Below, piece after piece: positions 8,591 to 17,288 of a stretch of DNA of 53,308 nucleotides. Source of the DNA: Verrucomicrobiota bacterium. Its GTDB lineage: Bacteria; Verrucomicrobiota; Verrucomicrobiia; Chthoniobacterales; Terrimicrobiaceae. The stretch lies in assembly GCA_026398255.1 (NCBI GenBank), contig JAPLTG010000043.1, positions 1 through 53,308 of the forward strand, written 5' to 3'. The translations under genes and the position numbers were made by a program. A model generated the notes under the pieces. That model searched no databases. It was not told the DNA's origin and saw only the letters and a list, made by a program, of their open reading frames with translations. Numbering within the stretch: the first letter of the stretch is position 1; each line of letters opens with the position of its first letter.

Positions 8591-10654
8591 TTACAGGCTC
8601 CGCACGGTTTCGAGGCCGTGCTGGTGGAGGATGGCGGTGAGGTTGGTCTTGGCTACATCGTCGGCGAAGGCGCTGTCGCGGAAGACGACGGTGGTTTCTC
8701 CAGCGGGCTTCAGTTCCTTGTGCCAGGCCACGAGGCCGAGGGCCAGCGGCTCCACGTCGGCCTGCGGGATGGAAGGGGAGAGGCAGACGAGCAGGGAGCC
8801 GCCGCCGATACTGTGGACAGTATGGGAACCTTCCGGCGATTCAGCAGCAGAACCACGAAATACACGAAATGCACGAAAATCTTGGGGATGCAAACTCATC
8901 ATAGCCTCTACTTTTTGATCGCCTCCCTTTTCGTGTGCTTCGTGCTTTTCGTGGTAAAAAATGCGCGTCTCGATGGGCACGCAGAGGTCGAGGCCGAGCT
9001 TGAGGAGCAGCTCGAAGAGGATGTCCTGCTCGGTGCGGTCGGTCTTGAGGTGCTCGATCGAAGCTTCGAGGGTTTCGGCGAGCTTGTCGCGGTCAGGCTC
9101 CCACGCCCGGATGTTGCTGCTGGCGAGCTTGAAGACGCGGAAGCCGAGGTCGCCCGCGAACAGCGGGTTCTCCTCCCGAATCTTCTTCCCGGCTCGGCGC
9201 AGGCGTTCTTTGGTCAGTTCGGCGATGGTGCGAGGCTTCTTTAGTTTGTCGCAGTAATCAGCCGCCACCTTTTGGTCTTTGTTATCCGGACTGAGAGACT
9301 CAGGTAGTTGAACAAGGATATAACGGCGGGTGCCATCATCGGCGGCATTCTGATTCAAGACGGAATGTCCTGTCGTCCCCGATCCTGCAAAAAAATCGAG
9401 CACAATTGCGTCAGGATTAGTGTTATGAAACGAAAACGAGGAAATTAACTTAGTCGGCTTTGGGTTTTGGAAAACATCTTTTAGACCGAAGAGTTCCGTT
9501 AGTTCATTCGTGCCCACGGCTGTCCCTCCAGTTTCGTATAGGATGCTGCGAAGTTTCACGGATTTCACCGCGGCAGGGTCAAAGTATATTTTTTCATACG
9601 GCACCCACTTGCCATCTCGCTTCTGAAATTCTACAAGAGAGCCATTCAATAACTCGTCGAACCTTGTCCTGCCCACACGCCAACGGCCTTCAGACCCATC
9701 TGGGGCAACGGGGTAATTAGGGTTACCATCTGGGTCAACGATTCCGAAATACATTGATGGGCGGTCTTCTCGACGCGCCGTGTTTCCCCATTTTGCGAGT
9801 TTTACTAATTTATACTGCCCCTTCTCGTCGGAGCGGGCGAAGTCTGACTCATCCTGCTCAATAGATTCATCTCCCCAGACAAAAGCTTCACCCTTACGGT
9901 ATGCCACCACATATTCGTGCTCGGTTGCAAAATTGGCGTCAGCCATGCCGCCGCCCTCTTTTTTGCGCCATATCAAGCAGCCCAGTGTGTTTTCTTCGCC
10001 GAAAACATCATCGAACGCTTTTAGCAAGTTGGCCAACTCCGTTTGCTCGATGCTCGCGAAAATCACTCCATCCTCGCGCAGAAGATTCCGCGCAAGTTTG
10101 AGTCTGGGATACATCATGTTGAGCCAGTCGGTGTGGAAGCGGCCGGAGGCTTCGGTGTTGGAGGACAGTTTCTTGCCGCCCTCGCCGGTCTGGCCGGTGA
10201 GTTCGAGATAGTTTTTGATGTTGTCCTGGAAATTGTCGGGATAGACAAAGTCCTTGCCGGTGTTATAGGGCGGGTCGATGTAGATGAGTTTTACTTTTCC
10301 GGCGTAGGATTTCTGGAGGAGCTTGAGGACTTCGAGGTTGTCGCCTTCGATCATTAGGTTCTGGGTGGTATCCCAGTCCACGCTGTCTTCCGGGCAGGGA
10401 CGCAGAGTGCCGGTGGAGGGGGTGAGGGCGAGTTGGCGGGCGCGGCGTTTGCCATGCCAGTTCAGACCGTATTTCTCCTCCGCATCGGTCACGGTCTTGT
10501 CACCCACGAGTTGCTTGAGCACATCGAGATTCACGGCCACACCGTCCTGCCCCTCGGTGAGGAGTTCCGGGAAGAGCGCTCGGAGCGCGGCAATGTTCGC
10601 GGCGGCGAAGTCGGGGGATTTGGTTTCGGGATCGTGAGCGGTGAGTTTTTGCAT
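8591..10654 (-). CDS. mod: Type III modification methyltransferase, Mod subunit (with in-frame insertion)
   Basis: The 687-residue product is an N6-adenine DNA methyltransferase of the beta class: the catalytic DPPY (residues 127-130, in YIDPPYNTGKDF) precedes the SAM-binding FFAGSGTTG near residue 430. It methylates the recognition site and provides specificity for Res. I take the start MQKLTAHDPE at 10654 rather than 14 codons upstream, because the upstream codons come from a CGTG-rich repeat. Between IETR and TVHSIGG near the C-terminus there is an extra block of about 47 residues encoded by a palindromic repeat element (8851-8960). Without it the length would be ~640 residues, normal for the family. 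Whether the enzyme tolerates the insertion is unknown. Confidence 0.9.
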   Translation of the reverse strand: MQKLTAHDPETKSPDFAAANIAALRALFPELLTEGQDGVAVNLDVLKQLVGDKTVTDAEEKYGLNWHGKRRARQLALTPSTGTLRPCPEDSVDWDTTQNLMIEGDNLEVLKLLQKSYAGKVKLIYIDPPYNTGKDFVYPDNFQDNIKNYLELTGQTGEGGKKLSSNTEASGRFHTDWLNMMYPRLKLARNLLREDGVIFASIEQTELANLLKAFDDVFGEENTLGCLIWRKKEGGGMADANFATEHEYVVAYRKGEAFVWGDESIEQDESDFARSDEKGQYKLVKLAKWGNTARREDRPSMYFGIVDPDGNPNYPVAPDGSEGRWRVGRTRFDELLNGSLVEFQKRDGKWVPYEKIYFDPAAVKSVKLRSILYETGGTAVGTNELTELFGLKDVFQNPKPTKLISSFSFHNTNPDAIVLDFFAGSGTTGHSVLNQNAADDGTRRYILVQLPESLSPDNKDQKVAADYCDKLKKPRTIAELTKERLRRAGKKIREENPLFAGDLGFRVFKLASSNIRAWEPDRDKLAETLEASIEHLKTDRTEQDILFELLLKLGLDLCVPIETRIFYHEKHEAHEKGGDQKVEAMMSLHPQDFRAFRVFRGSAAESPEGSHTVHSIGGGSLLVCLSPSIPQADVEPLALGLVAWHKELKPAGETTVVFRDSAFADDVAKTNLTAILHQHGLETVRSL
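8851..8960. repeat. MITE-like palindromic element inside mod
   Basis: The ends are imperfect inverted repeats: AACCACGAAATACACGAAA at the left, and at the right a run of CGTG/TTCG units ending TTTTCGTGGTAA. The ~50-bp centre has no obvious symmetry. The element is read in frame by mod and encodes the extra residues with HEKHEAHEK and RAFRVFRG. A near relative lies at 10673-10763. Confidence 0.7.
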
Positions 10655-10672
10655 GGGAATAGGGAGTTTTTT

Positions 10673-10763
10673 AACCACGAAAGGCACGAAATACACGAAA
10701 GGGATTGGGGGTAGGGGAGATCATGGATTCTATCTCTATCTGACTTTCGTGTGTTTCGTGGTT
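10673..10763. repeat. Second MITE-like palindromic element, upstream of mod
   Basis: AACCACGAAAGGCACGAAA begins the left arm and TTTCGTGTGTTTCGTGGTT is the right arm, flanking an unrelated ~45-bp centre. It fills the gap between the GxxExxY gene and mod and provides the codons just before the mod start. Same family as 8851-8960. Confidence 0.65.
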
Positions 10764-10770
10764 CACGAGT

Positions 10771-11172
10771 TTATCGGGCGAGGCGTTGGATTTCCACTTT
10801 GGGGTGGTGGCCGAAGTTGACGATGAGGCCGAGGCGGAGACCTGTTGCTTTGAGATAGTTTAGAATCTGGGCTTGATGCTCGGGGGCGATTGTTTTCACG
10901 GCCTTGAGTTCGAGAATAATTTGGCCGAAGCAGATCATGTCGGGTTTATAAGTTTGCTGAAGTGTTTCGCCTTTATAAGAGAGTTTGAGTTCCTGCTGGG
11001 CCACAAATGGGAGACCGCGCGACCGGAGTTCCTTCTCCAAACACTCTTGATACACAGGCTCCAGAAAGCCAGAGCCCATTTCCCTATAAACCTCAAAGAC
11101 AGCGCCCTGAATGGCATAGACCTCATCCTTGAAAAGCAATTTTTCGTGTGGTTCGTGTATTTCGTGGTTCAT
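10771..11172 (-). CDS. GxxExxY family protein
   Basis: The 133-residue protein carries the family-naming motif GSGFLEPVY (G-x2-E-x2-Y) and the PD-(D/E)xK-like strand pattern YKPDMICFGQIILELKAVK that relates the family to a nuclease fold. Biochemical function is not established for the family. Its first ten residues (MNHEIHEPHE) are encoded by a CGTG-rich repeat related to the elements in and before mod, so the gene and the repeat probably travel together. The start codon overlaps the DUF4391 stop (ATGA). It looks like a guest in the operon rather than part of the restriction system. Confidence 0.85.
   Translation of the reverse strand: MNHEIHEPHEKLLFKDEVYAIQGAVFEVYREMGSGFLEPVYQECLEKELRSRGLPFVAQQELKLSYKGETLQQTYKPDMICFGQIILELKAVKTIAPEHQAQILNYLKATGLRLGLIVNFGHHPKVEIQRLAR
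11141..11171. repeat. Single arm of the CGTG-rich repeat at the GxxExxY start
   Basis: TTTTCGTGTGGTTCGTG and following TTCGTGGTTC units match one arm of the elements at 8851-8960 and 10673-10763. With the arm pair at 10673-10763 it brackets the GxxExxY gene. Confidence 0.6.
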
Positions 11173-11921
11173 AAGGCTTCAGCGGCCTCGACGAGCCGGG
11201 ATTCGAGTTGTTTCAACTGGAGGTTCAGCTCCACACGGCGGTTGAGCTGGGTTTCCTTGCCCGCACGGGTGCGGAGGCTGGTCATCTCGCGGGTGAGGCG
11301 TTCGTGCTCCGCCAGAGCGGTGCGGCGGCGCTCGGCTGCGGCGGCATCTAGGGCAGGCGTGAAGCTGCCGGTCAAACGAGCGGCGGCGTGGGCCTCGAAA
11401 CGTTCCATCCAGCCCTGATAAAGTGCGTGGAGGTGCTGGCGTGGCTGGCTGGTGACATTGAGCGAGGCGAGGAAGGCGTCCATCGCGGGAGTCTCGGCAT
11501 TCACTGTGGCGGTGATGAGCGGGCCATCGAGAACGGTCTGCCCGGATTGCCCCTGCGACCATCGCAGGTGGGCAAGCGAGAGGGTGAGGCCCCCGGGCTG
11601 GGACTGGATAAGGAAGACGGGATACGGAATAGCGCGGTGAATCAGCTCAGTAAGGCGCGGGGCCTTGGCTCCTGCGCGGAGAATGAGCGAGAGCACGGTG
11701 ATTTCCAGATACTCGCGGGTGTCGTCGCGGAATATGGGCACGCCGATGGTGGCGGGCTTGAGCGCAGCGAGCCAGTGAATCTCCTCGATGCCGTCGTTGA
11801 TCTGGCGCTTGTCGGCGGCGGTGGGTGCGCCGTTTTCCACAAGCAGCTTCTTCGGCACGCGCTGGTCCACCCGCGCATCGGCGGGGAGGCAGAGAGCAGC
11901 GATGACGGAGGTGGCGGTCAT
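11169..11921 (-). CDS. DUF4391 domain protein
   Basis: The 250-residue protein has the DUF4391 layout. An N-terminal alpha/beta half includes VDQRVPKKLLVENGAPTAAD and IHWLAALKPATIGVP, and a strand-rich middle follows. The last ~70 residues are charged helices of coiled-coil type (ERRRTALAEHERLTREMTSLR) ending LVEAAEAL. DUF4391 proteins recur beside an SNF2 helicase, Mod and Res in type III-like restriction loci, as here, so a structural or loading role in that complex is likely, but no activity is known. It starts 7 bp after the DUF262 gene. No nuclease motif is visible. Confidence 0.82.
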   Translation of the reverse strand: MTATSVIAALCLPADARVDQRVPKKLLVENGAPTAADKRQINDGIEEIHWLAALKPATIGVPIFRDDTREYLEITVLSLILRAGAKAPRLTELIHRAIPYPVFLIQSQPGGLTLSLAHLRWSQGQSGQTVLDGPLITATVNAETPAMDAFLASLNVTSQPRQHLHALYQGWMERFEAHAAARLTGSFTPALDAAAAERRRTALAEHERLTREMTSLRTRAGKETQLNRRVELNLQLKQLESRLVEAAEAL

Positions 11922-11928
11922 GATTCAA

Positions 11929-13713
11929 TTATTCAAGCGGTCCACTGAATGCTTTTGCGGTCTCTTCACTGTCACGCCCCGACACAGCTTTACCGGTAGC
12001 TTCCTCAATCAATGTCAAAAGGGCCGAGGCACGCCGCCGGATAAAGCCATCGAAGTCGTCTGCGCGAAGTTCGGGCACGGGAATGACGTGCGTGATCAAA
12101 AACTGGTCAAGGTTTGCTGAGCTCACTTGCTTGTTCCTCTCGATACGCGACAAGTAGAGGCTCGGAGCGTCTCCGCTGATGAAACGATTGGTTCCAGCGG
12201 CCAATGGAGCTTTGTTGACAACACTGTTCCAAGTTTCCCTGGGAAGATTATTGGCCTCGCACCATGCGCGAGGGAAGACATGGTGTATATCAATCGAGTT
12301 GTTGAAATATGTAGTGAGGTCAATGGGGGTGCCACTGACGAAATCCTTACTCCCATGCTTCATCAGCAAAGCAGCAAGCCCCTTGTAGGCGGCGGCCAAT
12401 CGTGACTGTAGCGAAAGCAAGCGGGTCGGCGCGAAACTGGCATCCCTCACCGTGCGAGGCTCAGTTCCTCCCTCGACCCACTGGACAACATCTGGCAGAT
12501 CCATGCCGAATCGCGTTTCGTTGGCTCCTCCATATAACTCACCAAAGACCCCACACCAATACCAGCGCAGCAACTTCTGCTTCACGCCGTGCTGAGTGAT
12601 TTTGTTGCCCAAATACGCACAGATACTCGCGAGCGGAATGAGTTGGGTCGCGTAAGGAAGACTTCGAGCATCGAAAATTTTCTCCTCTGCTAATAACTCT
12701 GCGGCCCTTTTGAAGCCTGCTTCAATTCGCTCTTGGCGTAGATTGAAATCAGCCAATTCGAGCCGCAGGACATCCGCCCTTTTGCACGATACCGCAGTAT
12801 TGTTAAGGAGATGCCGCTCGTAACTGGCGAGCAGCGTGACAGCCGTGAGAAAGCTTGTTCCATCGACTGCATTTAGCACGTCATGCTTGGCTGTGAGGCG
12901 CTCCTCGCGCGCGTCCCAATCTTCCCGCAGGTTGAACTCGCTTGCGGCGAAGGTTGCCGTCATCAACTCGAAAACTGTCAATGTGACTCCCCCCGTATTC
13001 ACCTTTTCAAATACTTGGCAGACCGCTTCGCGAGGAGTGTCCTGGGTGAGTTCAATGGCTGGGACCTTGAACTGCTGAAATTTCAGCCATACTTCGTGCT
13101 CAAAGCGCATGAGGAACATCGAGTCCTCAGCAGCGTTTGTTTGCTGAGCCGCAAAGCCCATCTTCCACTGCATGAAGCCTTGGGTGTTAAACATCAGTGC
13201 AACGGGAAAAAAGCGCTGCGCGTATTGGAGAGCTGGTGTGGTGAGATCGAGTTCCACCCTACGGCCAAAATCTGCGGTGACCTGAAGATTGGCTGGAACC
13301 GAAACAACAGCCTCTTCGCGGTCCGCCTCAGGGTCGAGACACTTGGCCATATCCAAGAAATATACCCGATGAATTTCCGCTCCTTTTTCTGTCCTTGTTT
13401 TTACTGGCTGTCCGCTCCTAAGCGCGAGATACATAGAGGTGAGTCGTTGTTGCCCATCCAGGACCAAAGTCTTTGGATTGGGCGCAGGTTGTAGTGACAC
13501 ACCCTCAAATAAGCGGGGCTTGAAGGGGACGCCGCCCGCCTCAAGGAACATCACGGCACCAATTGGATAGGATAGCGACAGGCTAGCAATCAGGGATTTG
13601 ATGTGCATGTCATCCCAAACCCAGCCACGCTGAAAATCCGGCAACTGCGTATCGCCTCTTGCGATAGCATCCAACACATCTTTAAGGGCGGGCTCTGCGG
13701 TTCTAAAACTCAT
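11929..13713 (-). CDS. DUF262/DUF1524 (GmrSD-like) protein
   Basis: The 594-residue protein has an N-terminal DUF262 domain: QLPDFQRGWVW and then the nucleotide-binding LDGQQRLTSMYL. A C-terminal DUF1524 HNH-like nuclease follows, with IDIHHVFPRAWC and a later NKAPLAAGTNRF. Proteins of this architecture (GmrSD, SspE relatives) use NTP hydrolysis to license cutting of modified or phage DNA. It lies between the SNF2 helicase and DUF4391 with gaps of 11 and 7 bp, so it is co-transcribed. All key motifs look intact. It could be an independent type IV-like defence gene nested in the operon, or a functional partner of the helicase. Confidence 0.87.
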   Translation of the reverse strand: MSFRTAEPALKDVLDAIARGDTQLPDFQRGWVWDDMHIKSLIASLSLSYPIGAVMFLEAGGVPFKPRLFEGVSLQPAPNPKTLVLDGQQRLTSMYLALRSGQPVKTRTEKGAEIHRVYFLDMAKCLDPEADREEAVVSVPANLQVTADFGRRVELDLTTPALQYAQRFFPVALMFNTQGFMQWKMGFAAQQTNAAEDSMFLMRFEHEVWLKFQQFKVPAIELTQDTPREAVCQVFEKVNTGGVTLTVFELMTATFAASEFNLREDWDAREERLTAKHDVLNAVDGTSFLTAVTLLASYERHLLNNTAVSCKRADVLRLELADFNLRQERIEAGFKRAAELLAEEKIFDARSLPYATQLIPLASICAYLGNKITQHGVKQKLLRWYWCGVFGELYGGANETRFGMDLPDVVQWVEGGTEPRTVRDASFAPTRLLSLQSRLAAAYKGLAALLMKHGSKDFVSGTPIDLTTYFNNSIDIHHVFPRAWCEANNLPRETWNSVVNKAPLAAGTNRFISGDAPSLYLSRIERNKQVSSANLDQFLITHVIPVPELRADDFDGFIRRRASALLTLIEEATGKAVSGRDSEETAKAFSGPLE

Positions 13714-13724
13714 ATTTTATTCGG

Positions 13725-16700
13725 CTAAATTGCTTCAGGGAGAATCACGAGATAAGCGACGACCTCAAAGTCATTGATGCCAGCGAACTCGCCTTTCATG
13801 GCGTGGGTGCCGCCGGGAGTGAAGAGGCTGGCGACGGCGCGTTCTTCTTTTTTGCCAATGACCGAGGCGACGGCGGCAGAAAGGAGCCTGCGGGCCTGGG
13901 CCATGTCTTCGCCCTGCTTGGTGGTCTTATCGAAGCGGTCGCAGGCTTCGGCATCCGGCAGGTCGCGCCCGACGCAGACGCGCTTGAGGCGGTCTAGCAC
14001 TGTCTTGGCCTGCGTGAAGGGCAGCAGCGTGGCGGCGTCGTCGCCGATGTGGACGAGGTAATGCGGCGCGAGCGGGTAGCCGGGTTCAAAAGACCGGGCG
14101 GCGGCTTCACCCTCGGCGCGTAGGCAGAAGACGATGCCGGGGGGAATGCCGGCCTCCGGCGTGGTGGTGACGGCGAAGGTGCCAAGCGGGAGGCCTTCGA
14201 GTTTGCCGGGGTGCGCCTTGAGGTATTGGGCGAGGTCTATGCGGAAATCGGTGAGCGTGAGGTCAGCAATGGAGACTCCGCTGGAGAGGTCTTCAAGGTC
14301 GATGACGGCGTCTTGGAGCTTGAGGAGCTGGGTGCGGCGATATTCCAGATCGTTCATCTGGTTGCCGGACTCTTGCTCAATGATGTTCTCTTCGCCGGTC
14401 GCGGAAATATCGAGGAGAACCATGCGTCCGGAGACGCGCTGTTCGAGGTTGATGTATTCCTCCAGCTCGATGTTCGGCCAGAAATTGACGAGCTGGATGC
14501 GGGTGTTTGGCGAGCCGATACGATCAATGCGCCCGAAGCGCTGGATGATGCGGACGGGATTCCAATGGATGTCGTAATTGACGAGGAAATCGCAGTCTTG
14601 GAGGTTTTGGCCCTCGCTGATGCAGTCGGTGGCGATGAGCAGGTCGATGTCGCCCTCGACGGCGAGGTCGGCGGGTCGCTCCTTCGAGCGCGGGGAGAAG
14701 GTGGTGAGGATGCTGGTGAGGTCTTTGCGCAGGTGCGGTAGCGTAGTCTGATTGTGCCCTCCACCTGTGACGAGGGCGGAATGTAGGCCCAGCTCGGAAT
14801 GCGCCCACGGGGCGAGTTCGGCGTAGAGATACTTGGCGGTGTCGGCAAAGGCGGTAAAGACGATCACCTTGCGGTTGCCAGGATTCAGCGGGTTGCGAAC
14901 CTTTTGCGCGATGATGTCGCGAAGCTTTTCGAGCTTAGCGTCGCGGGATGCTCCGACTTGGTGCGCGGCGGAGTAGAGTGTGGCGAGGCGGTTGCGGTCT
15001 TCCGTGAGGTCTTGCTTCCAGCGGACAAGATCCACGTCCTTGACGAGCACTTTCACTTTTCGCCCCACGAGCAGGCTTTCGTAGGCGGAGTCGTCGATAT
15101 CCACGTCCTCGATCTCGATTTCATCCACGGATTCCTCATGGGCTTCGATCTTGGCGAGGGTGGCCTCCACATCGGAGAGCTGGCGTTTGACGGTGAGGGC
15201 GAAGGAGGGCACCGCACTCTCCATGCGCTTAAGCACGTTGATGCGGATGAGGTGGATGAGGCTTTCTTCTCGATCCACCTGGCGGAAGAAACTTTCACCA
15301 CCGCGAATCTGCGTGCTGTATTTCTCGTCGTAGGCGGCCTGCTTGCCGGGAAGGACGTAGCGAAGCGGGGCGTAGGCGGCGAGGGTAAGGCGGCGAATCT
15401 CGTTGTTTATTTCGCGGATGGAACGGAACTCTCCAGCGCGGTCCACGTCGGGCTTGTAGTTGATGGGCTTGAGGCGCTCCGGGAATTTGCCGGTCTCGGC
15501 GGTGCCGTAGTATTTCTCAATGTGCCGCCGGGATCGGGCGATGGTGAGCAAGTCGAGCAGCTTGAAGTAATCAAAGCCGAGCATCTCAATGAGACGGGGA
15601 GACGTGCGGTCGGTTGGCTCCGAAGCGAGCCAGCGGTTGAACTGAAGCTGGGCCTTGCGGACTGTGGACTCAATGCTCGGGATACCGTGATCAAACAACG
15701 CGGTGTCGTCGCCCTCGGTGACGAAGGCAATCTGGTTCTTGAGATCGGCGAGGCGGTTGTTGACCGGCGTGGCAGAGAGCATGAGCACGCGGGTCTTGAC
15801 ACCCTCCTTGATGATGCGGCGCATGAGGCGGTCGTAGCGCGTCTCGCGATCCTTGAGCGATGCCTTGTTACGGAAGTTGTGCGACTCGTCGATGACCACG
15901 AGGTCGTAGTTGCCCCAGTTGACGTGGGAGAGCTCGATGTCACCGGATTTGCCACCGTCCCGGGAGAGGTCGGTATGATTCAGGACATCGTAGTTGAGGC
16001 GGTCGGGTGCGAGGGTATTGCGGCGGTCGTTGGTTTTATAGAGCGTCCAGTTGTCGCGCAGGCGCTTCGGCACGAGCACGAGAACGCGATCATTGCGCAG
16101 CTCGTAGTATTTGATGATGGCGAGCGCCTCGAAGGTTTTCCCGAGGCCCACGCTGTCGGCGATGATGCATCCGCCGAGTCGCTCCAGTTTATCAATGGCG
16201 CCGATAACACCGTCGCGCTGGAATTTGAAGAGCTTTTTCCAGACGACAGTTTCGCGAATGCCGGTGGCAGATTTGACGATCTTATCCTCGTCGAGTTCGT
16301 CGCCGCGATCTTTGAAGAGGTGGTAGATCGTGAGAAGGTAAATCAGGGACGGCTCACGCTTGGCGGTGAGGTCGTCGAGTTGCGCCAGCAGCGCGGCTTT
16401 GCCATCGGCGGAAGTCGGCAAGGCATTCCAGATTTGCGTGAACCAACCGGCGAGAAGCTGCGATTCCTCCGGCGTCTCGGTAGCCTGCACGAGGCTAAAC
16501 TGATTGGCGGGCGTAATGCCGAGACCATCGGTGGTGAGCGGGCAATTCCCACTTATGACTTTAGAAGGTGTGCCATCGGCATTTTTTGCAACCAAGGTCG
16601 CCTGCGGGAGCGGCCCCGGCGCGGCTTTTACTTCAACTGATTTGCGAAGCCATTCGGCGAGATCGTGGGCGAGTTTGTGGGCAGAAAGTTGATTGCGAGA

Positions 16701-16919
16701 GCCCCGGTCGGCATCGGAGCCGAGCAGAGAATGTTCGACTGATTGCTGAATAGGAAGGATGAGGCGTGAACCGGCGAGGCCGCTCAAAACTTCACGCAAT
16801 TCACCATAGCCGAAGAGCGACAGGTCGTGGGATGCAGCATCTAAGCTGCCGCCCTTAGCCAGGCTGGCGCAAAGTTCATCAATGACGCGGTCGGAGGCTT
16901 GGTTTTTTAGGAGCTTCAT
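13725..16919 (-). CDS. SNF2-family DEAD/DEAH helicase (left copy)
   Basis: The 1064-residue protein has an N-terminal ~230-residue region unlike an ATPase, then Walker A DSVGLGKT (residues 255-262), the DESH motif in VVIDESHNFRN, SATP-type motif LSATPVNNR, and the C-terminal helicase lobe with TDCISEGQNLQ and QRFGRIDRIG. This is the SNF2 translocase set used in many defence operons to move along DNA. It opens the block helicase, DUF262, DUF4391, Mod, Res. It is not closely similar to the helicase at 29080-32571, although both follow homologues of the same 97-residue gene. The motifs appear intact. Confidence 0.9.
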   Translation of the reverse strand: MKLLKNQASDRVIDELCASLAKGGSLDAASHDLSLFGYGELREVLSGLAGSRLILPIQQSVEHSLLGSDADRGSRNQLSAHKLAHDLAEWLRKSVEVKAAPGPLPQATLVAKNADGTPSKVISGNCPLTTDGLGITPANQFSLVQATETPEESQLLAGWFTQIWNALPTSADGKAALLAQLDDLTAKREPSLIYLLTIYHLFKDRGDELDEDKIVKSATGIRETVVWKKLFKFQRDGVIGAIDKLERLGGCIIADSVGLGKTFEALAIIKYYELRNDRVLVLVPKRLRDNWTLYKTNDRRNTLAPDRLNYDVLNHTDLSRDGGKSGDIELSHVNWGNYDLVVIDESHNFRNKASLKDRETRYDRLMRRIIKEGVKTRVLMLSATPVNNRLADLKNQIAFVTEGDDTALFDHGIPSIESTVRKAQLQFNRWLASEPTDRTSPRLIEMLGFDYFKLLDLLTIARSRRHIEKYYGTAETGKFPERLKPINYKPDVDRAGEFRSIREINNEIRRLTLAAYAPLRYVLPGKQAAYDEKYSTQIRGGESFFRQVDREESLIHLIRINVLKRMESAVPSFALTVKRQLSDVEATLAKIEAHEESVDEIEIEDVDIDDSAYESLLVGRKVKVLVKDVDLVRWKQDLTEDRNRLATLYSAAHQVGASRDAKLEKLRDIIAQKVRNPLNPGNRKVIVFTAFADTAKYLYAELAPWAHSELGLHSALVTGGGHNQTTLPHLRKDLTSILTTFSPRSKERPADLAVEGDIDLLIATDCISEGQNLQDCDFLVNYDIHWNPVRIIQRFGRIDRIGSPNTRIQLVNFWPNIELEEYINLEQRVSGRMVLLDISATGEENIIEQESGNQMNDLEYRRTQLLKLQDAVIDLEDLSSGVSIADLTLTDFRIDLAQYLKAHPGKLEGLPLGTFAVTTTPEAGIPPGIVFCLRAEGEAAARSFEPGYPLAPHYLVHIGDDAATLLPFTQAKTVLDRLKRVCVGRDLPDAEACDRFDKTTKQGEDMAQARRLLSAAVASVIGKKEERAVASLFTPGGTHAMKGEFAGINDFEVVAYLVILPEAI

Positions 16920-16986
16920 GATTTTTTCTCCGCCTCATAGTTTCCAAGCACAGGCTCGCTGGGGCGAGTGATGATGGATTTTGGAC

Positions 16987-17280
16987 TCATTCAGCATTTT
17001 TCTGCGCTTCGAAATTTCCGAGAACTTCTCCAATGACAACGGTGTAATTGAGGTTTCCATGGTCGAGGTCCACATCGGGCAGGAAATCCTCATCCAGCGA
17101 GCCGAGCAGGGCTGGCACATCAGATTCTTTCCATCCCGCGTCTTTCAGCAAAATCACCGTCCCGGCCACAGTGCCATTAGCCAAATAGTGGAGATCAACA
17201 GCTGCAACATCCCGACCCTCACGCTGTGCCAGAAAGCGCTCGGATGAGGTCGTGCGGAGAGTTCGTTTCCAAGAAAGCAT
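16987..17280 (-). CDS. Conserved 97-residue protein (left copy)
   Basis: A small acidic protein starting [17 protein letters not shown] with a later [19 protein letters not shown]. It is nearly identical in sequence to the product of 28790-29083, differing mainly at the ends. In both places it lies immediately upstream of an SNF2 helicase. No known domain is recognised. Its strict pairing with unrelated restriction modules makes it a candidate regulator or adaptor of the helicase; that is inference. Fic lies 8 bp upstream here, and DUF4236 directly upstream in the other copy. Confidence 0.75.
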   Translation of the reverse strand: MLSWKRTLRTTSSERFLAQREGRDVAAVDLHYLANGTVAGTVILLKDAGWKESDVPALLGSLDEDFLPDVDLDHGNLNYTVVIGEVLGNFEAQKNAE

Positions 17281-17288
17281 AAAAGTTT

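Noticed and set aside
14799-16640. 613-codon plus-strand frame opposite the left SNF2 helicase
   Set aside because: Antisense shadow; the minus-strand frame carries all helicase motifs.
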